Shown one piece after another: positions 14,053 through 24,633 of a stretch of 48,386 bases of DNA; positions within the stretch are counted from its first letter, which is position 1, and each line of letters opens with the position of its first letter. Source of the stretch: Acanthaster planci (Eukaryota; Echinodermata; Asteroidea; Valvatida; Acanthasteridae); assembly GCF_001949145.1 (NCBI RefSeq), contig NW_019091358.1, positions 2,172,432 to 2,220,817 on the forward strand, in the 5' to 3' direction. A program made the position numbers and the translations under genes. Below the pieces are notes generated by a model. The model saw only the letters and a program-made list of their open reading frames with translations. It did no database searches and had not been told where the DNA came from.

Positions 14053-14221
14053 CAATAATAATATAAGAATCATTTTCCTCTCATATGAGCTCGCTTTCAT
14101 TAAAAGTTTTAGTTGTTTGATAATTTAAAATTTGAGGTCAGTGACTGCAAGATAAACCTCCATTTGACAGCACAAAAGATGATTTGTTTTACTTAATTAA
14201 AAAATCATCCATCTCATCTCG

Positions 14222-14367
14222 CTTTCACTCAATTCACTCCATTTCATTTTTTACTTCATTTAATTATTTCGTTTCACATCATTTCATTTCATTTTATTTT
14301 CATTTCATTTTCCTTTATTTTTCCTTTCATCTTAATTTCATTTCATTTTTATTTCCTTTTCCTTTTT
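14222..14367. repeat. TTTCA/TTTCC pyrimidine-rich microsatellite
   Basis: An imperfect array of ATTTC/TTTCC pentamers about 145 bp long. The Phe/Ser/His-rich open frame through it is a repeat artefact. Confidence 0.85.
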
Positions 14368-17300
14368 AGATATTTGCACGTGGGAAATGTGTATGGGGAA
14401 ACTCTTGCTGTTCTCTCCATCAAAACAAAATTTAGTAATACTTTTTTGCATCCAAATTCCGAAGTTTCCAACTTCTAGTGATATTTCTTTTTTAGGGGAG
14501 AGTCAAGAATGCCTTTTGGGTTTTTTTTCTGATTAAAAAAGCCCTAGTCTTAATAGGCTGGGGACGGTAGATTGCTAATCTGACCATCAAACATTGAGGT
14601 CCTCGGTGGCAAGAGGCCTTCAGTCGGCTTCATCCGGGCGTCCCGTTCAAACATAGGGCCAGAAAGCATATGAGAAACAGTTCTTTTCCTGTCCGGCAAA
14701 CCATTTCGATGGCGACTTTGCACCTGATTGCAACGGTCTAGCTTAACGAACTAACAATGCAAAAAATGTCTTGGCAGGATCAACCAACTTTGCGTTATAG
14801 GCATGGCGCCATGTTTACACAATGCAATACGAAACTATGCTTAAAATTGTGACAGAATAGCATGCAGACCAAAAGAACCATTGCTATTTGCAACAACAAC
14901 CTTTAATTTTCCCTGTCAATTAATTACTTTAACTTAGTAAGAAATTCTTGTTTTAAAATAATGTAAATCGTGCTTCTGTAGGAATTTATGAAGCACACAA
15001 ATACAAAGTCACACACTGACGCATTAAATGTCCCATAAAGCCGCAAGCACACATTCAGGGACGTTTGAAGTCGCTACTGCTGCATCATTGTCGGATGGAA
15101 CGGACTTAACGCCTTGCCGTCTATCATAGCATCTTGAATTCTCGGGAAGATCGAGTGGGATAGCCTTACCCTAAACAAAACCGACAGATCCGAGGCACGG
15201 AAGTCTAACTCATTTGAATCCTTGGCAAGAGAGTTAAGCAGGAAGGGGGTGTGAAAGTGTAACACTGCTGCTGGTGCTCAGACCTCTCGTGAAGATAAGA
15301 TCAGGAGATGCAAACATAGAGGAAGGAAAATGTGTAGAGACTTGTAGAGATTCCGTATTTTGAGGCCTCGGGCGAAGAGAGGTATTTCGTGAAAAGCATT
15401 TTGTTTATAAGCCGTCAAATAACGAGTTCGTTGACGAGCCCAGGGGATGGGGGCGTGAAAACTCGTTTGTCTGTGTCCTATATTCTTATCAGGCATTGCA
15501 CTCGAATTGTCTATCAGATAGTCAACGGAGCTAGACTTGACAAGAAGTCTTTAGATAATCTTGTTTTGTCAGTCGGCTAGGACAAAACATAGCCAGTGCA
15601 GTGTTTGATAATACATTTCATTTCAATCACTGGCTTCGATCAACGTGCCCATACCACTCGACAAAATGGATGTCTTTTCGTTAGGCCATTTATTTTTTTT
15701 TTCGATTCACATCATCGCCCAGCCTGATTTTCAAACCTGAAGAGATATGTTTTTTTCTTTTCTCACCAAATTAGTTGGCACAGACACGTTGATTTCACAC
15801 AAACAGCCTTGGTGTGTGGCTCTTGACTTATTTATTATGCTAATAGTCGGGAACTATGACGGGTTAATATGATATGACAGTACCATATATTAGACGTTAC
15901 AGCCTTCAAGTCACTATGGATTTGGGGTCAAATTCATAAATTATAACATAGAAATTCCCTTCTCGACTGATATTGTTCTATTCTGAGTAATGTGAATCTA
16001 AAAACTGATTTTAAATGGCCAAATTTATTTGTGCGTCATTTCCCTACATGCGCAATGCGTTTCCAGTGAAATCCACGCTTGTGAAACACGGGAGCAACCA
16101 TTATAACGAGGGGGATTTCTTTTTAAGTTTTCAAGTGTAAATATAGATACGGAAATGTTTATTCACCAAAGGCTAAAGTAGGTGAAATATATTGTTACTT
16201 TAAGTTGGATTATAACGCATATAATCCTTTTTTCCAAATCGTTCATGAGAAACTACGAAGTAGGACCTCTTGGCTCAGGAAGAAATACGAACGCTCGCAG
16301 CTCGTATTGAACCGGCAGGTTCCAAGAGCGACGTTTCATGGGGAGGGACCAACGTGTGACATCCTTTTGTCCAAAAAAAAATGCTTATGACGTCCAAAGC
16401 AAAAGCGCAGATGGTAAAGAAAAAGAAGGTAGGAATTATACTGGGAAATGAAGAAAATGGAAAAGCCTCAAGGAGCCTGCTCTTTCAGCACATTTTGTGT
16501 GCACACGTTTAATTTAAAATGGTCTGGAGAAGCATAGAGGAAGGACATAGAAGGAATTGCAACTCATAGTTTTTGATTGCAATTAAATACAAATTGCAGA
16601 TGTGACCAGGAAAAAGAGAGAGAGAAACATTCCTGCAATTAGACCTACTTTTGCCATCGTAAATAAAGTTTTAAAATTAGGATACACTGTTCCATTATCC
16701 ATGCAAAGTTTGTAATTTTATTCTCCTCCCTCAAATACGTCAGTGTTCAAAGACTTGGTACGAATTTGGCTAAGAATGGCCAACAAAATGTTCACTACTA
16801 CTGGAAAGCTTATTTCATTGGGAACAAAATGCGCCATTTCATCGCAGAGAGTGATCGTGAAATCTCATAAAATACGCTTTTGTACAAATGTCATGATAAA
16901 AATGATTCAAACAAAACACAAGATCTTGTAAACGACCGGGCTATTAATTCCCAAAATAACTCCAGAAGAAAGAGTTCATGTAGGGCATTTACTGCACATA
17001 AAGATTTAGGGCACACAAAGTGAAGCAAGCAACTGCGCAAGCATTAAATTTGATTTTGTCATGAGATCGTACCAAGCACCAACAAATTAATGAATATTCA
17101 ATATCGTATACCTCGGTGCACAAAGCTTTAAGGATGTAGGTTACCCGCGACAAATTGCGGCGGCGATCATACGGTACCAAGGGCATACGTGATTATGAGA
17201 CAGATGTTGCGTAGCAAGCGTTCGCTGCTCGCTGGTTATGGACATACCAGAAAGCGGTAATTGACCAGATGTTACAGCCCGGGCAGTTCAAACTCCTTCT

Positions 17301-19490
17301 GTGCCCTTCCTCTACTGGGAGAAGCAAGTGACAGGACCATGACGTTTGCTCTATTACGGCTTTCATGAGCGGTTACGTTTCCTTGGATCCAGCTGAATGA
17401 GCATCAGAATGTCACAAAACTAAACAATTTTTGTCAAAACTGTAATTGGATGGTGGATCACACGTATCAGGAACGAGCGTCTCCGCCCGTGTGGGAAAAA
17501 ATGCTTTTATTGGACCGGGAGGTGTGATTTGGCGGGTATGCGCTGTGATCAACAACACAGCCTAGCTAGTTAGTGACATGGGAGTCAAACCCACAGCAGA
17601 GCAGAAATGTATCAAAACAAACACCAATCTCATTTTGATTTAACGATTTAAAAAGGGAACGTTCGGTGTATGTATAATGTGATATAGTTCCTGCTAATAA
17701 TTAACTATCAGGCTGGCATATTTCGTAATTATCGGGGATAGTTTTTCTTCTGTTCTTTTCATTTGCATATCAGAAGCTTAATTTGGAAAGGATGCCATAT
17801 TTCGTTTGCGTCTCTATTCTACAAAGCCAAATAGTGTTAATTAACCACATCTGTAAACTCATGCTAATTGTCATTACAGTAATGAAATGGTTCAAATGTA
17901 ACATCAACACAAGCGGTTTGAGAAAAATGTCTTTGAACCTTAGAGGTTTCCCTTCAAGGACGAAGTTTTTGCCTGTGCTCTCAGAGGCTTTATTCCGGCA
18001 GGGGCACCTCTTCTGATGAATGCACACAAAAAAACGATGTGAGGGTATTGATTGCATCGAACTTTTCCGAACTGTGCGTTTGTTCACCTTTTTAAGCAGG
18101 CTGTTGCAAGACCCGCCCAGCGAAAGAAATCCGGAAATCCCATCGATGTAGCCTTCAGGCCGGGCGGTCGTGATTGAGTGCAGTCCCAGATACGGAGCCT
18201 ACACAGACGTGCACGACATCCTTTCTGCTCCCGCCCGTGATCTCACCACTAGCACAACGCTAGTTGTGCGCGTTGAAGAAATAACCAATCGCTTGCCTGG
18301 CTGAATTGATTTTATTTATTATTTATTTGTATGCTTTTTAGCCTTTGCTGATAGTCATTTCTGATAATGAAGGTATTGTGCTCAAATTATCTTGGATACA
18401 TTTAGGCCTATCTGTAAACCATAGCCATTGATGGAACAATCTACCTGGAAAGTGCACATTCTGTCGACCTTTGTACAATACGATTTTTTGGTACAGCTAA
18501 CAATGAACAAGTAACACCCTCCAGGTCTTTAGTATATGTCGACCACTTGACAAAAAGAACAAATTTAGAGCTTGACAAAGACATACAAAAGTCATTCCCG
18601 CTTGGGTGGATGGAGGGGGAGATGTTCGATTACCCTTTCTACACCAAGCACGTTTTGTAGTAGTTTTGACCCATACAGTCAGCTAATTGTTCAGAATCCA
18701 AATGTTTGAATTCAATAAAGTAACTGCATTGAGCAACCGTGTCAGAGTCTATAGGTCTTGTTTGGTCATTCATATAATACCATTTAATACCCTTTAAGGT
18801 TACAAAAAAACAGGAAATGAAACCTTTAATTTGATTTAATTTTTTTTATTTTTAAAGCTTTATCAACATATTTGGGTAAACAGAAAACATCGAATGTGCA
18901 ACAAACGTGATAGTCATGATATTGTATTAGTGTTCAAATGCTTGAAAATGAATCTGGCACTTTGAGCGGGTTGTTTTTCATTAAAAACAGAACTCGAGTT
19001 ACAGATCCCGTGGCCAACCAGGGTTTTTTTGTTTAAAATGCATTTGCAAAATAAGTTAATGTGGATGGATGCAAATCACTGCTCTGGTTCCATTGCGAAT
19101 CGTTTGAATCACGCTTTTTACAGAGGCCCGTTTTCGTGCAGTGAAACTTGTGCAGCAATTTAACATCTACAATATAAATCTTTTCCTTCAAATGTCACGA
19201 AGTAACTATTTTAGCCACAATATGCAGTTAAGCCTTTAGACCTTTTTCACCCACGTGACCGGATTGCGCTAAAAATTGGTATGTGGACCATACATAGCTG
19301 GCCTCATGTCTTTATTAACAGGACAGCCTCAGACCATGTGATATCGTTTTTTTCCTCCCACGCACACTTTCCTAGATTAAAAACTTTATACACTGCTTTA
19401 AGTTGTAATGTTTACTTCCCGGTCCAATATTTTATTCTTGATATGCTCGCGAACTAACTCCATATAACTCTTTGTTTTTCTCTCCCACAG
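14368..19490. other. Upstream flank or intron of the receptor gene, no exon recognised
   Basis: The following exon begins inside TM3, so at least the 3' end of this stretch should be intron. I searched by eye for an exon encoding TM2, ECL1 and the start of TM3 (W.FG...C pattern followed by a donor) and did not find one. A perfect 7-bp hairpin (GCACAAC, loop GCTA, GTTGTGC) lies at 18252-18269, and TAGGCCTA at 18403-18410. Confidence 0.5.
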
Positions 19491-19626
19491 GTCACTGTGC
19501 AGGCCACATGTTTCACACTGACAGCCATGACAGTGGACCGTTACTATCTGATTGTGCATGCCGTGAGGTCCCGCAACACGAGAACAGTGACGAAAGCTGT
19601 GATTATCAACGTTTTTATTTGGATAG
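19491..19626 (+). CDS. Kisspeptin-receptor-like GPCR, internal exon (TM3 end, DRY, ICL2, TM4 start)
   Basis: This internal exon belongs to a rhodopsin-like neuropeptide receptor, a plasma-membrane G-protein-coupled receptor. It is bounded by a strong acceptor (pyrimidine tract ending TCTCCCACAG) and the donor GTGAGT. Its 136 nt encode 45 residues plus the first base of a split codon. It opens with V-T-V-Q-A-T-C-F-T-L-T-A-M, the late-TM3 signature of kisspeptin receptors. The D-R-Y G-protein switch (residues 16-18) follows, then a basic intracellular loop 2 and the start of TM4 (...V-F-I-W-I). Galanin and allatostatin-A receptors are the nearest alternatives, but V-Q-A-T-C.T-L-T-A-M favours the KISS1R group. 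The exon ends in phase 1 (a lone G), and both downstream exons begin with the TC needed to make GTC (Val). The ligand is not known from sequence. The exons encoding the N-terminus to early TM3 were not found. Confidence 0.9.
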
Positions 19627-19984
19627 GTGAGTGGTGGAAGTGATTACATGGGTAATTCACTGTGCAGTGGTCCACCAAGCGTTCTCCTAAGAAGCAGCGA
19701 GGTGTCTAATCCACAGTTGATACTTGCCCATTTCGTTCTGCATTTCTCTTATTTATGGTTACACACAAGTACCACACAAGGAGATTGGTAGATTCAGGGT
19801 GAGGGAGCCCCACCCCTGAAAGGCAGGACTGTTTATGGGGATGATTTCATTTCCCTTCCTCCACAACACCCTTAACTTTAGTCTCACACTTTGGAAAGTC
19901 CATCAATAAACCTTCATTTATTCATGTCACCCATCAAATTGCAACCGCCAAAATAGCCCCTCCCCCGAAGAATTTTCAGTTTCA

Positions 19985-20105
19985 GTTGCCGAGTCCAATC
20001 GGATTTGAACCGAGCCGGTCACTTCACTGTTTTTAAGCACTGTTTTCACTGTTAAAAAACAAGCACAAAACAAAACTCCATGGTGAGCTCTAGGTACGAC
20101 GCAAT
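19985..20105 (-). mobile_element. Possible degenerate tRNA-type SINE fragment
   Basis: The minus strand carries GGTTCAAATCC (plus coordinates 20001-20011), a close match to the RNA polymerase III B box (GGTTCRANYCC). Upstream of it on that strand the hexamer ACAGTG recurs three times. I could not identify a convincing A box, so this may be a truncated SINE or a chance match. Confidence 0.3.
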
Positions 20106-20620
20106 GCAATCGTGCATCCGCTGCCCCTATGTGCCCCCCAAATTCTAATATTAGAACTTAGATTTTCCCCCGTCAAAAGGATACCCATGTTTCGATTTAA
20201 AAGATATAATATCGGCCCTTTAAGTTAAATAGGAGAGGTTACGTTTTAAGGGTGACAACAGGTGTTATGGAAATATATCAAGAATACCTGGGGGATTTTT
20301 TAAACACAGAAAGCTGTGTCGTTTTCGACGCAATGGTATATGAACTTAAACGTGTCATGACAATCATGAGTATTGTTGCATATTGACAGACAAAATAAAT
20401 CAGACACAAAAAACAGATTTCAAAAGTGCAAGTCTAGAAATTCTGACTATTCACGACCACAGAGCATCAAAATGCCAAACAACACGATACACAGATTACA
20501 TTCATTTTCACATCAAAATCAGCTTAATGCAATCATAATAACAAAAAAAAATACATCTTGATAATAGTTCGCGGTACCTGCTGCTTCACCTGACTCGGAC
20601 CGGCCAGCCGACCCCGGCAA

Positions 20621-20801
20621 GCTCGGTGGTCGAGTGGTTAAGACATCTGCACTAGTAAGCAGGAGGTCTTGGGTTCGAGTCCTACCCGAGTAAGCTTGTG
20701 AGGTTTTTTTTTCGCAAGCTCTCGGACAAGCACTGAGCACACAGTGCTTATAAATATACGTTGGGTAAGGGCAAACCTTACTATGATTATATATAATCAT
20801 A
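20621..20801 (+). mobile_element. tRNA-derived SINE in the receptor intron
   Basis: The first 71 nt (20621-20691) resemble a tRNA. There is an A box TGGTCGAGTGG at 20627-20637 and a perfect B box GGTTCGAGTCC at 20672-20682. The ends are partly pairable (GCTCGG with CCGAGT). The anticodon stem TCTGC/GCAGG encloses an 8-nt loop containing AGT, one base too long for a working tRNA. A tRNA-unrelated body follows, ending near a perfect 20-bp AT palindrome (20782-20801). These are the marks of a pol III-transcribed, LINE-mobilised SINE rather than a functional tRNA gene. The 3' limit and family are uncertain. Confidence 0.7.
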
Positions 20802-22775
20802 AATAACATTGCATCTTGCCTGACCAGAAGTGGTACACGAAGGTCCTGGGATATCTGACCAACAGCATCGGGTCCAAAGGAGTGGAAGAAGTCGGCCTGC
20901 CGACATGAAACGAAAGTTCAGACTATAAAAGTCTCATACGAGACGAGCATCGAGCCCGCCAAAAATTCGGAAAGTTGGTGAAACCAGCACCATAACCAGA
21001 AAGGTGATGAAACCAGCACAACAGCCGTAGAAACCGTTTATAGATGCGGCTGCCAGCCGAACGAATATGCCACATAAAGTCCGTAGAGTCATCGGCCCGA
21101 CGACGTAAAAACACTGCTGGTAGATACAGCCATCGTCAGCATGAACCCCTGGCCCAGTAAATGGTTGCTGTGCACTTGCTTTTGGGCATGTGATTAGTAA
21201 GGGGTATTGCAGTATACCTGTGTACAAACATTGTTTATTTCTGTTGAGTGTATTTTTATGTGGGGCCTTTAACAGAAGTGGTAACTTTCTTTTGCTGTCC
21301 AGTGTAGAAAAAAAAACCAAGATCGTGCGACTAAACGTTAGGACATGTCCATTCTCAACTAAAGGGGTGAATAATTAACACTGAATTCGTGACAGTATGT
21401 CCAACACTTAAAATTTTGGGTCCATTTTCGAATTCTGGCATCCCCCCAGAACGAAGACAAATTAAAGCAACGAAAAACTGTGCTAATTTAAAGGAAACAC
21501 TAACCTTGTAAATGAAAGTTCCTTTTGGCAATGGTTTCCCTAAGGTCTTTCCACCTCATTACCTTTGTGACCGACTTTCGTCGGCAGTTTGCTTTCCCCC
21601 GCTCCTCAACGTGCGTGTCCCCTGCGAGTCCGCACGTTTCCTCGAAATCGATCCCAAGCAGTGCGGTCGCTTTTATACAATGCCTAGCATTTGGTCTCTT
21701 GTTTGTTGGCGTGACATAGCCTTAGGTTGCTCAAGTACCGGAGTGAAGAGAAACAACAGACAAGCAGACGCACCACCCTCCCGACAATTGAAAATAACAA
21801 ATGCTGTGTGGAGATCTCGGACTTGAAAGCACCAAAAATAAGGAGCTGTTGTATCGTACTGAACTTTAAATTCTACTATAGAGAATGATAAAAAAAAATA
21901 AAAAAATAACGAGCTATTATAGTCCTGATGGAATACAATAGCTTAACAAATAAGTGGAGTAACAAGAACCACATTTATGTGACCCCCCAAAGAGATCCCA
22001 TCTAGACTGGTTCCCAGTTCCCGCATGATCCTTTACACGGAATGTAAGGGACTTGTAGCGCGGAATAATTTCAGACGGAATTCTGACGAGTTTATGTGGA
22101 ATAGAAAATTAGCATAAAGATGCCCTCCAAAGAATGCATGAAGTCAAGCGTTTAGCCATTTCCCATTTACATATTAAATCAAGTTTATCCTACATTCCTC
22201 ATACAAATGAGCGAGAGAATTACTTGTGATATTTATTAATTTAGCCGCTATAAGACTTGATTGGAAACGTTTGATGCGAAAAGACATTACGTCAATGTGG
22301 GACTAAACACGGAGCTGTCATGTCGTGAACTTTAAATAGTCACCCATGACGTGTGATGCTGGTTTTGTCTCTGGTACGGCATGTGCAGATATAACATTCA
22401 AATTTAACAGACCACATACATTTTCACAATCAAAAGCAGAATTCCCAATGCTATATTCACCATCACTTGCCTGTCAGAATCTCTTCTGTTTACCAATCGT
22501 ACACAGGAGGATCTAAGTACAAGTCAAAATACACAAGCTATCAATCTGTTCCCCTGGTGCGTTACTTCTATTACACGTCTTATGGGGATAACACCACGTA
22601 TACTGTTCTGAGGGAAAACTTGTTGTCAGTCTTATTAAAAGGGACTAGTATAATAGCCTCGTGGAAGCTTTCTTTGTTGAAGCGTCCAACTTTCCTTCTC
22701 GTTGAAAAAAAAATCAAGAGCCACGTTGTAACCTTTTATTCAAGTCAGATTTCCCCAGCGTGCGTGTAAAAAAAT

Positions 22776-22790
22776 AAAAGAAAGAAAGAA
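22776..22790. repeat. (AAAG)n microsatellite
   Basis: A short run of AAAG units immediately upstream of the GC-rich hairpin. Confidence 0.8.
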
Positions 22791-22795
22791 ATCGC

Positions 22796-22833
22796 TCCCC
22801 GGCTAGCGCATGCGCTTCATGAAGCTATCGGGG
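22796..22833. promoter_or_regulatory. GC-rich hairpin with NRF-1-like core GCGCATGCGC
   Basis: TCCCCGGCTAGC is partly complementary to GCTATCGGGGA 15-16 nt downstream. Inside lies the palindrome AGCGCATGCGCT (22805-22816), whose core GCGCATGCGC matches the NRF-1 binding consensus. The following 200 bp are richer in CpG than the rest of the intron. It could be an intronic promoter or enhancer element, or merely part of a mobile element. Function is inference. Confidence 0.35.
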
Positions 22834-23570
22834 AACTGTCGAGCAGAAGTATTCAGATGGCAGCACGCGGACACATTATCTGCCTAGAGCTGAAGCACCT
22901 CCTCCTCGGTCGATAAGAGCAATGTTGGTAGGGAGTTTCAATTTGTTGGTAGCGTGGCGACATCAACGCGTACACTTTATAGTCGTTTGTGAACCAGCAA
23001 AGCGTAGTTCCCACCAAAGGAGCCTCTGTTACAAGGAAAATTGTGCTCTCTATTGGTCCAGCTTGGGGTTCATTCGGCGTTTTAAATGACCTATAAGTTA
23101 TAATGCGACTTAAGAGTGGGGTTTAGTGAGAGAAATGTTTTCTTCAGGTGGATATAGTGCATGCTAGCCCACAGGTATCAAAAGTTGTTGCAACTAATTC
23201 CCTCGACTTTGCTTTGGAAACTGGCTTGTCATCTTCTACTACCTCAGGGAGCTAACATAACCATATAGCCATGTTATGTTTGTATTCTCTGTAAACACAC
23301 GTACCAGCTGTTTTACATACAAAGTGTGGACATTCCTTTGTTCTCCTATGGTTAAGGAATCTAGAGGAAAATGCTCCCTTTTCTCCAACTAGGATAACTC
23401 CTTTGAGCTGGATTTTTTATGAGGATTTCCTGGACTGTTCCTCTTCATTTTGCCACCTTAACAACCTTGACCCCAAAATGCCTCTGAAACTGTTTTTCAG
23501 AAAGGGAAAATCATTGTGCGGACGTGTGCGAGTCCACCCAACGCCATTGCACCTATATTATGTGGACTTC

Positions 23571-23610
23571 TTTTGTGCAGAGGTCCACACGTGTGGACCT
23601 CTGCACAAAA
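23571..23610. repeat. Perfect 40-bp palindrome, no spacer
   Basis: The left arm TTTTGTGCAGAGGTCCACAC (23571-23590) is followed directly by its exact reverse complement (23591-23610). The symmetry breaks on the next base at each side. It sits 353 bp upstream of the first alternative terminal exon, so in the pre-mRNA it could fold as a 20-bp stem (with a few central bases forced open). Confidence 0.95.
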
Positions 23611-23963
23611 TGTATGCCACGCCTGCAAATGCGTGTATGAGTGCGCACACAACGACCCATCAGAAGTACAGGCGACCGGCCCCTGTAATTAATTATTTGG
23701 ACGGTGACTAGTATTGGTCCCATTGTCCTTTGTTTAATTTTTGGCAACTTTAAGAATATTGCTGATCCATCATATTTGCCAATCAATGTACGTCTTTTAA
23801 CCAAACCTCGCAGAGATTACATACAACGCCTTCATCGAAAGAGTGGACACAGCTAAGCACGAAACAGATGTGAATCTATTTTTATAATAGTACTAACTTC
23901 AGGTACACAGAGTCACACCCAGCCCACTTTAATGTTGCTGCTCTTTTATTTTTATTTTAATAG

Positions 23964-24541
23964 TCTCGGCGCTGATACACTTGCCCTCAGTTGTGTTCAT
24001 ACAACTCAATGAGAAGGAAGAGTGCTCCAGACTCTTCCCCCAGGGACAGACAAGTGCCAATATATATGCTGTCTTCGTGTTTGTGGTGATGTACGCCTTA
24101 CCGCTCCTCGTCATCCTGTTTTGCTACACAAAAATCCTTCTTCAAACATGGCAACAGCCGGGTACCACACAGTTAACCAAGGGGGCTCAATGCCGCACCC
24201 TCACCAGGAAACGCAAAGTCACTAAAATGGTGTTCATCGTGGTGATGCTTTTCGCCCTGTGCTGGGCTCCCATTCACACCCTCACCGCGTGGCTACTCAC
24301 TAACACTACGGTTGAACCAACAGTACTCGTTGAAAACCTGAAGGGGTCCTTTTTGTGCATTGCGTACCTTAACAGTTGCGTCAACCCATTCGTTTATGCT
24401 TTCACTACCACGACTTTCCGCAAGCGCTTTAGACATGTTCTTCGACCTCGGTGCAGCAAACTGCATGGGAAAAGTAATAGTTCTGCTATTAAAACAAACG
24501 TCGGCCGGTTAACATCTGGAAAAGAGGAATCTGTAATGTAG
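23964..24541 (+). CDS. Kisspeptin-receptor-like GPCR, alternative terminal exon A (TM4-TM7, C-tail)
   Basis: This exon encodes the C-terminal half of the receptor in one open frame. The acceptor is TTTATTTTAATAG, with a pyrimidine tract interrupted by As. The first two bases (TC) complete the Val codon begun by the G at 19626. Its 192 residues contain late TM4 (1-13), ECL2 with the expected disulfide Cys21, TM5 (about 33-60, P47) and a basic ICL3 ending R-K-R-K-V-T-K. TM6 has C-W-A-P at 100-103, and ECL3 has an N-T-T sequon at 114-116. TM7 has N-P-F-V-Y at 141-145, followed by a T-F-R-K helix-8 start and a short tail ending TAG. No frameshift or lost key residue is visible, and length is normal for the family. 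The companion exon at 24634 encodes the same segment. I infer that the two are alternative 3' ends of one gene. Confidence 0.9.
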
Positions 24542-24633
24542 TTAGCTGCATGCATGTGGAGACAGTGAGCCGCTGAAAGGAAACATTCTCTTTTGTAACT
24601 GTTTTCTCGTGTCTCTTTCTGTTTCTTTGGCAG
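24542..24633 (+). other. 92-bp spacer with second splice acceptor, no poly(A) signal
   Basis: From the stop of exon A to the start of exon B there are only 92 bp. The last 25 or so bases are a good pyrimidine tract ending TTTGGCAG. No AATAAA or ATTAAA is present, so a transcript using exon A probably reads on through exon B as 3' UTR. There is no room for upstream exons of a separate gene. Confidence 0.8.

Larger units (their letters stand above)
19627..23963 (+). other. Intron between the shared exon and the alternative terminal exons
   Basis: A 4.3-kb intron running from the GTGAGT donor at 19627 to the acceptor ending at 23963. It holds SINE-derived material (about 20001-20011 on the minus strand and 20621-20801), a GC-rich hairpin (22796-22833), an (AAAG)n tract (22776-22790) and a 40-bp perfect palindrome (23571-23610). 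I found no further receptor exon copy in it. Confidence 0.75.

Noticed and set aside
14184-14369. Phe/Ser/His-rich 61-codon ORF
   Set aside because: Translation of a TTTCA microsatellite.
20621-20691. Functional tRNA-Thr (AGT) gene
   Set aside because: The anticodon loop would have 8 nt and the acceptor stem is imperfect. The sequence runs on into a SINE-like body.
20934-21320. 128-codon minus-strand ORF with hydrophobic segments
   Set aside because: No family motif, overlaps other frames and lies in the receptor intron next to a SINE. Probably chance or TE-derived.
23403-23711. 102-codon plus-strand ORF
   Set aside because: It runs across the 40-bp palindrome and has no known motif or splice context.
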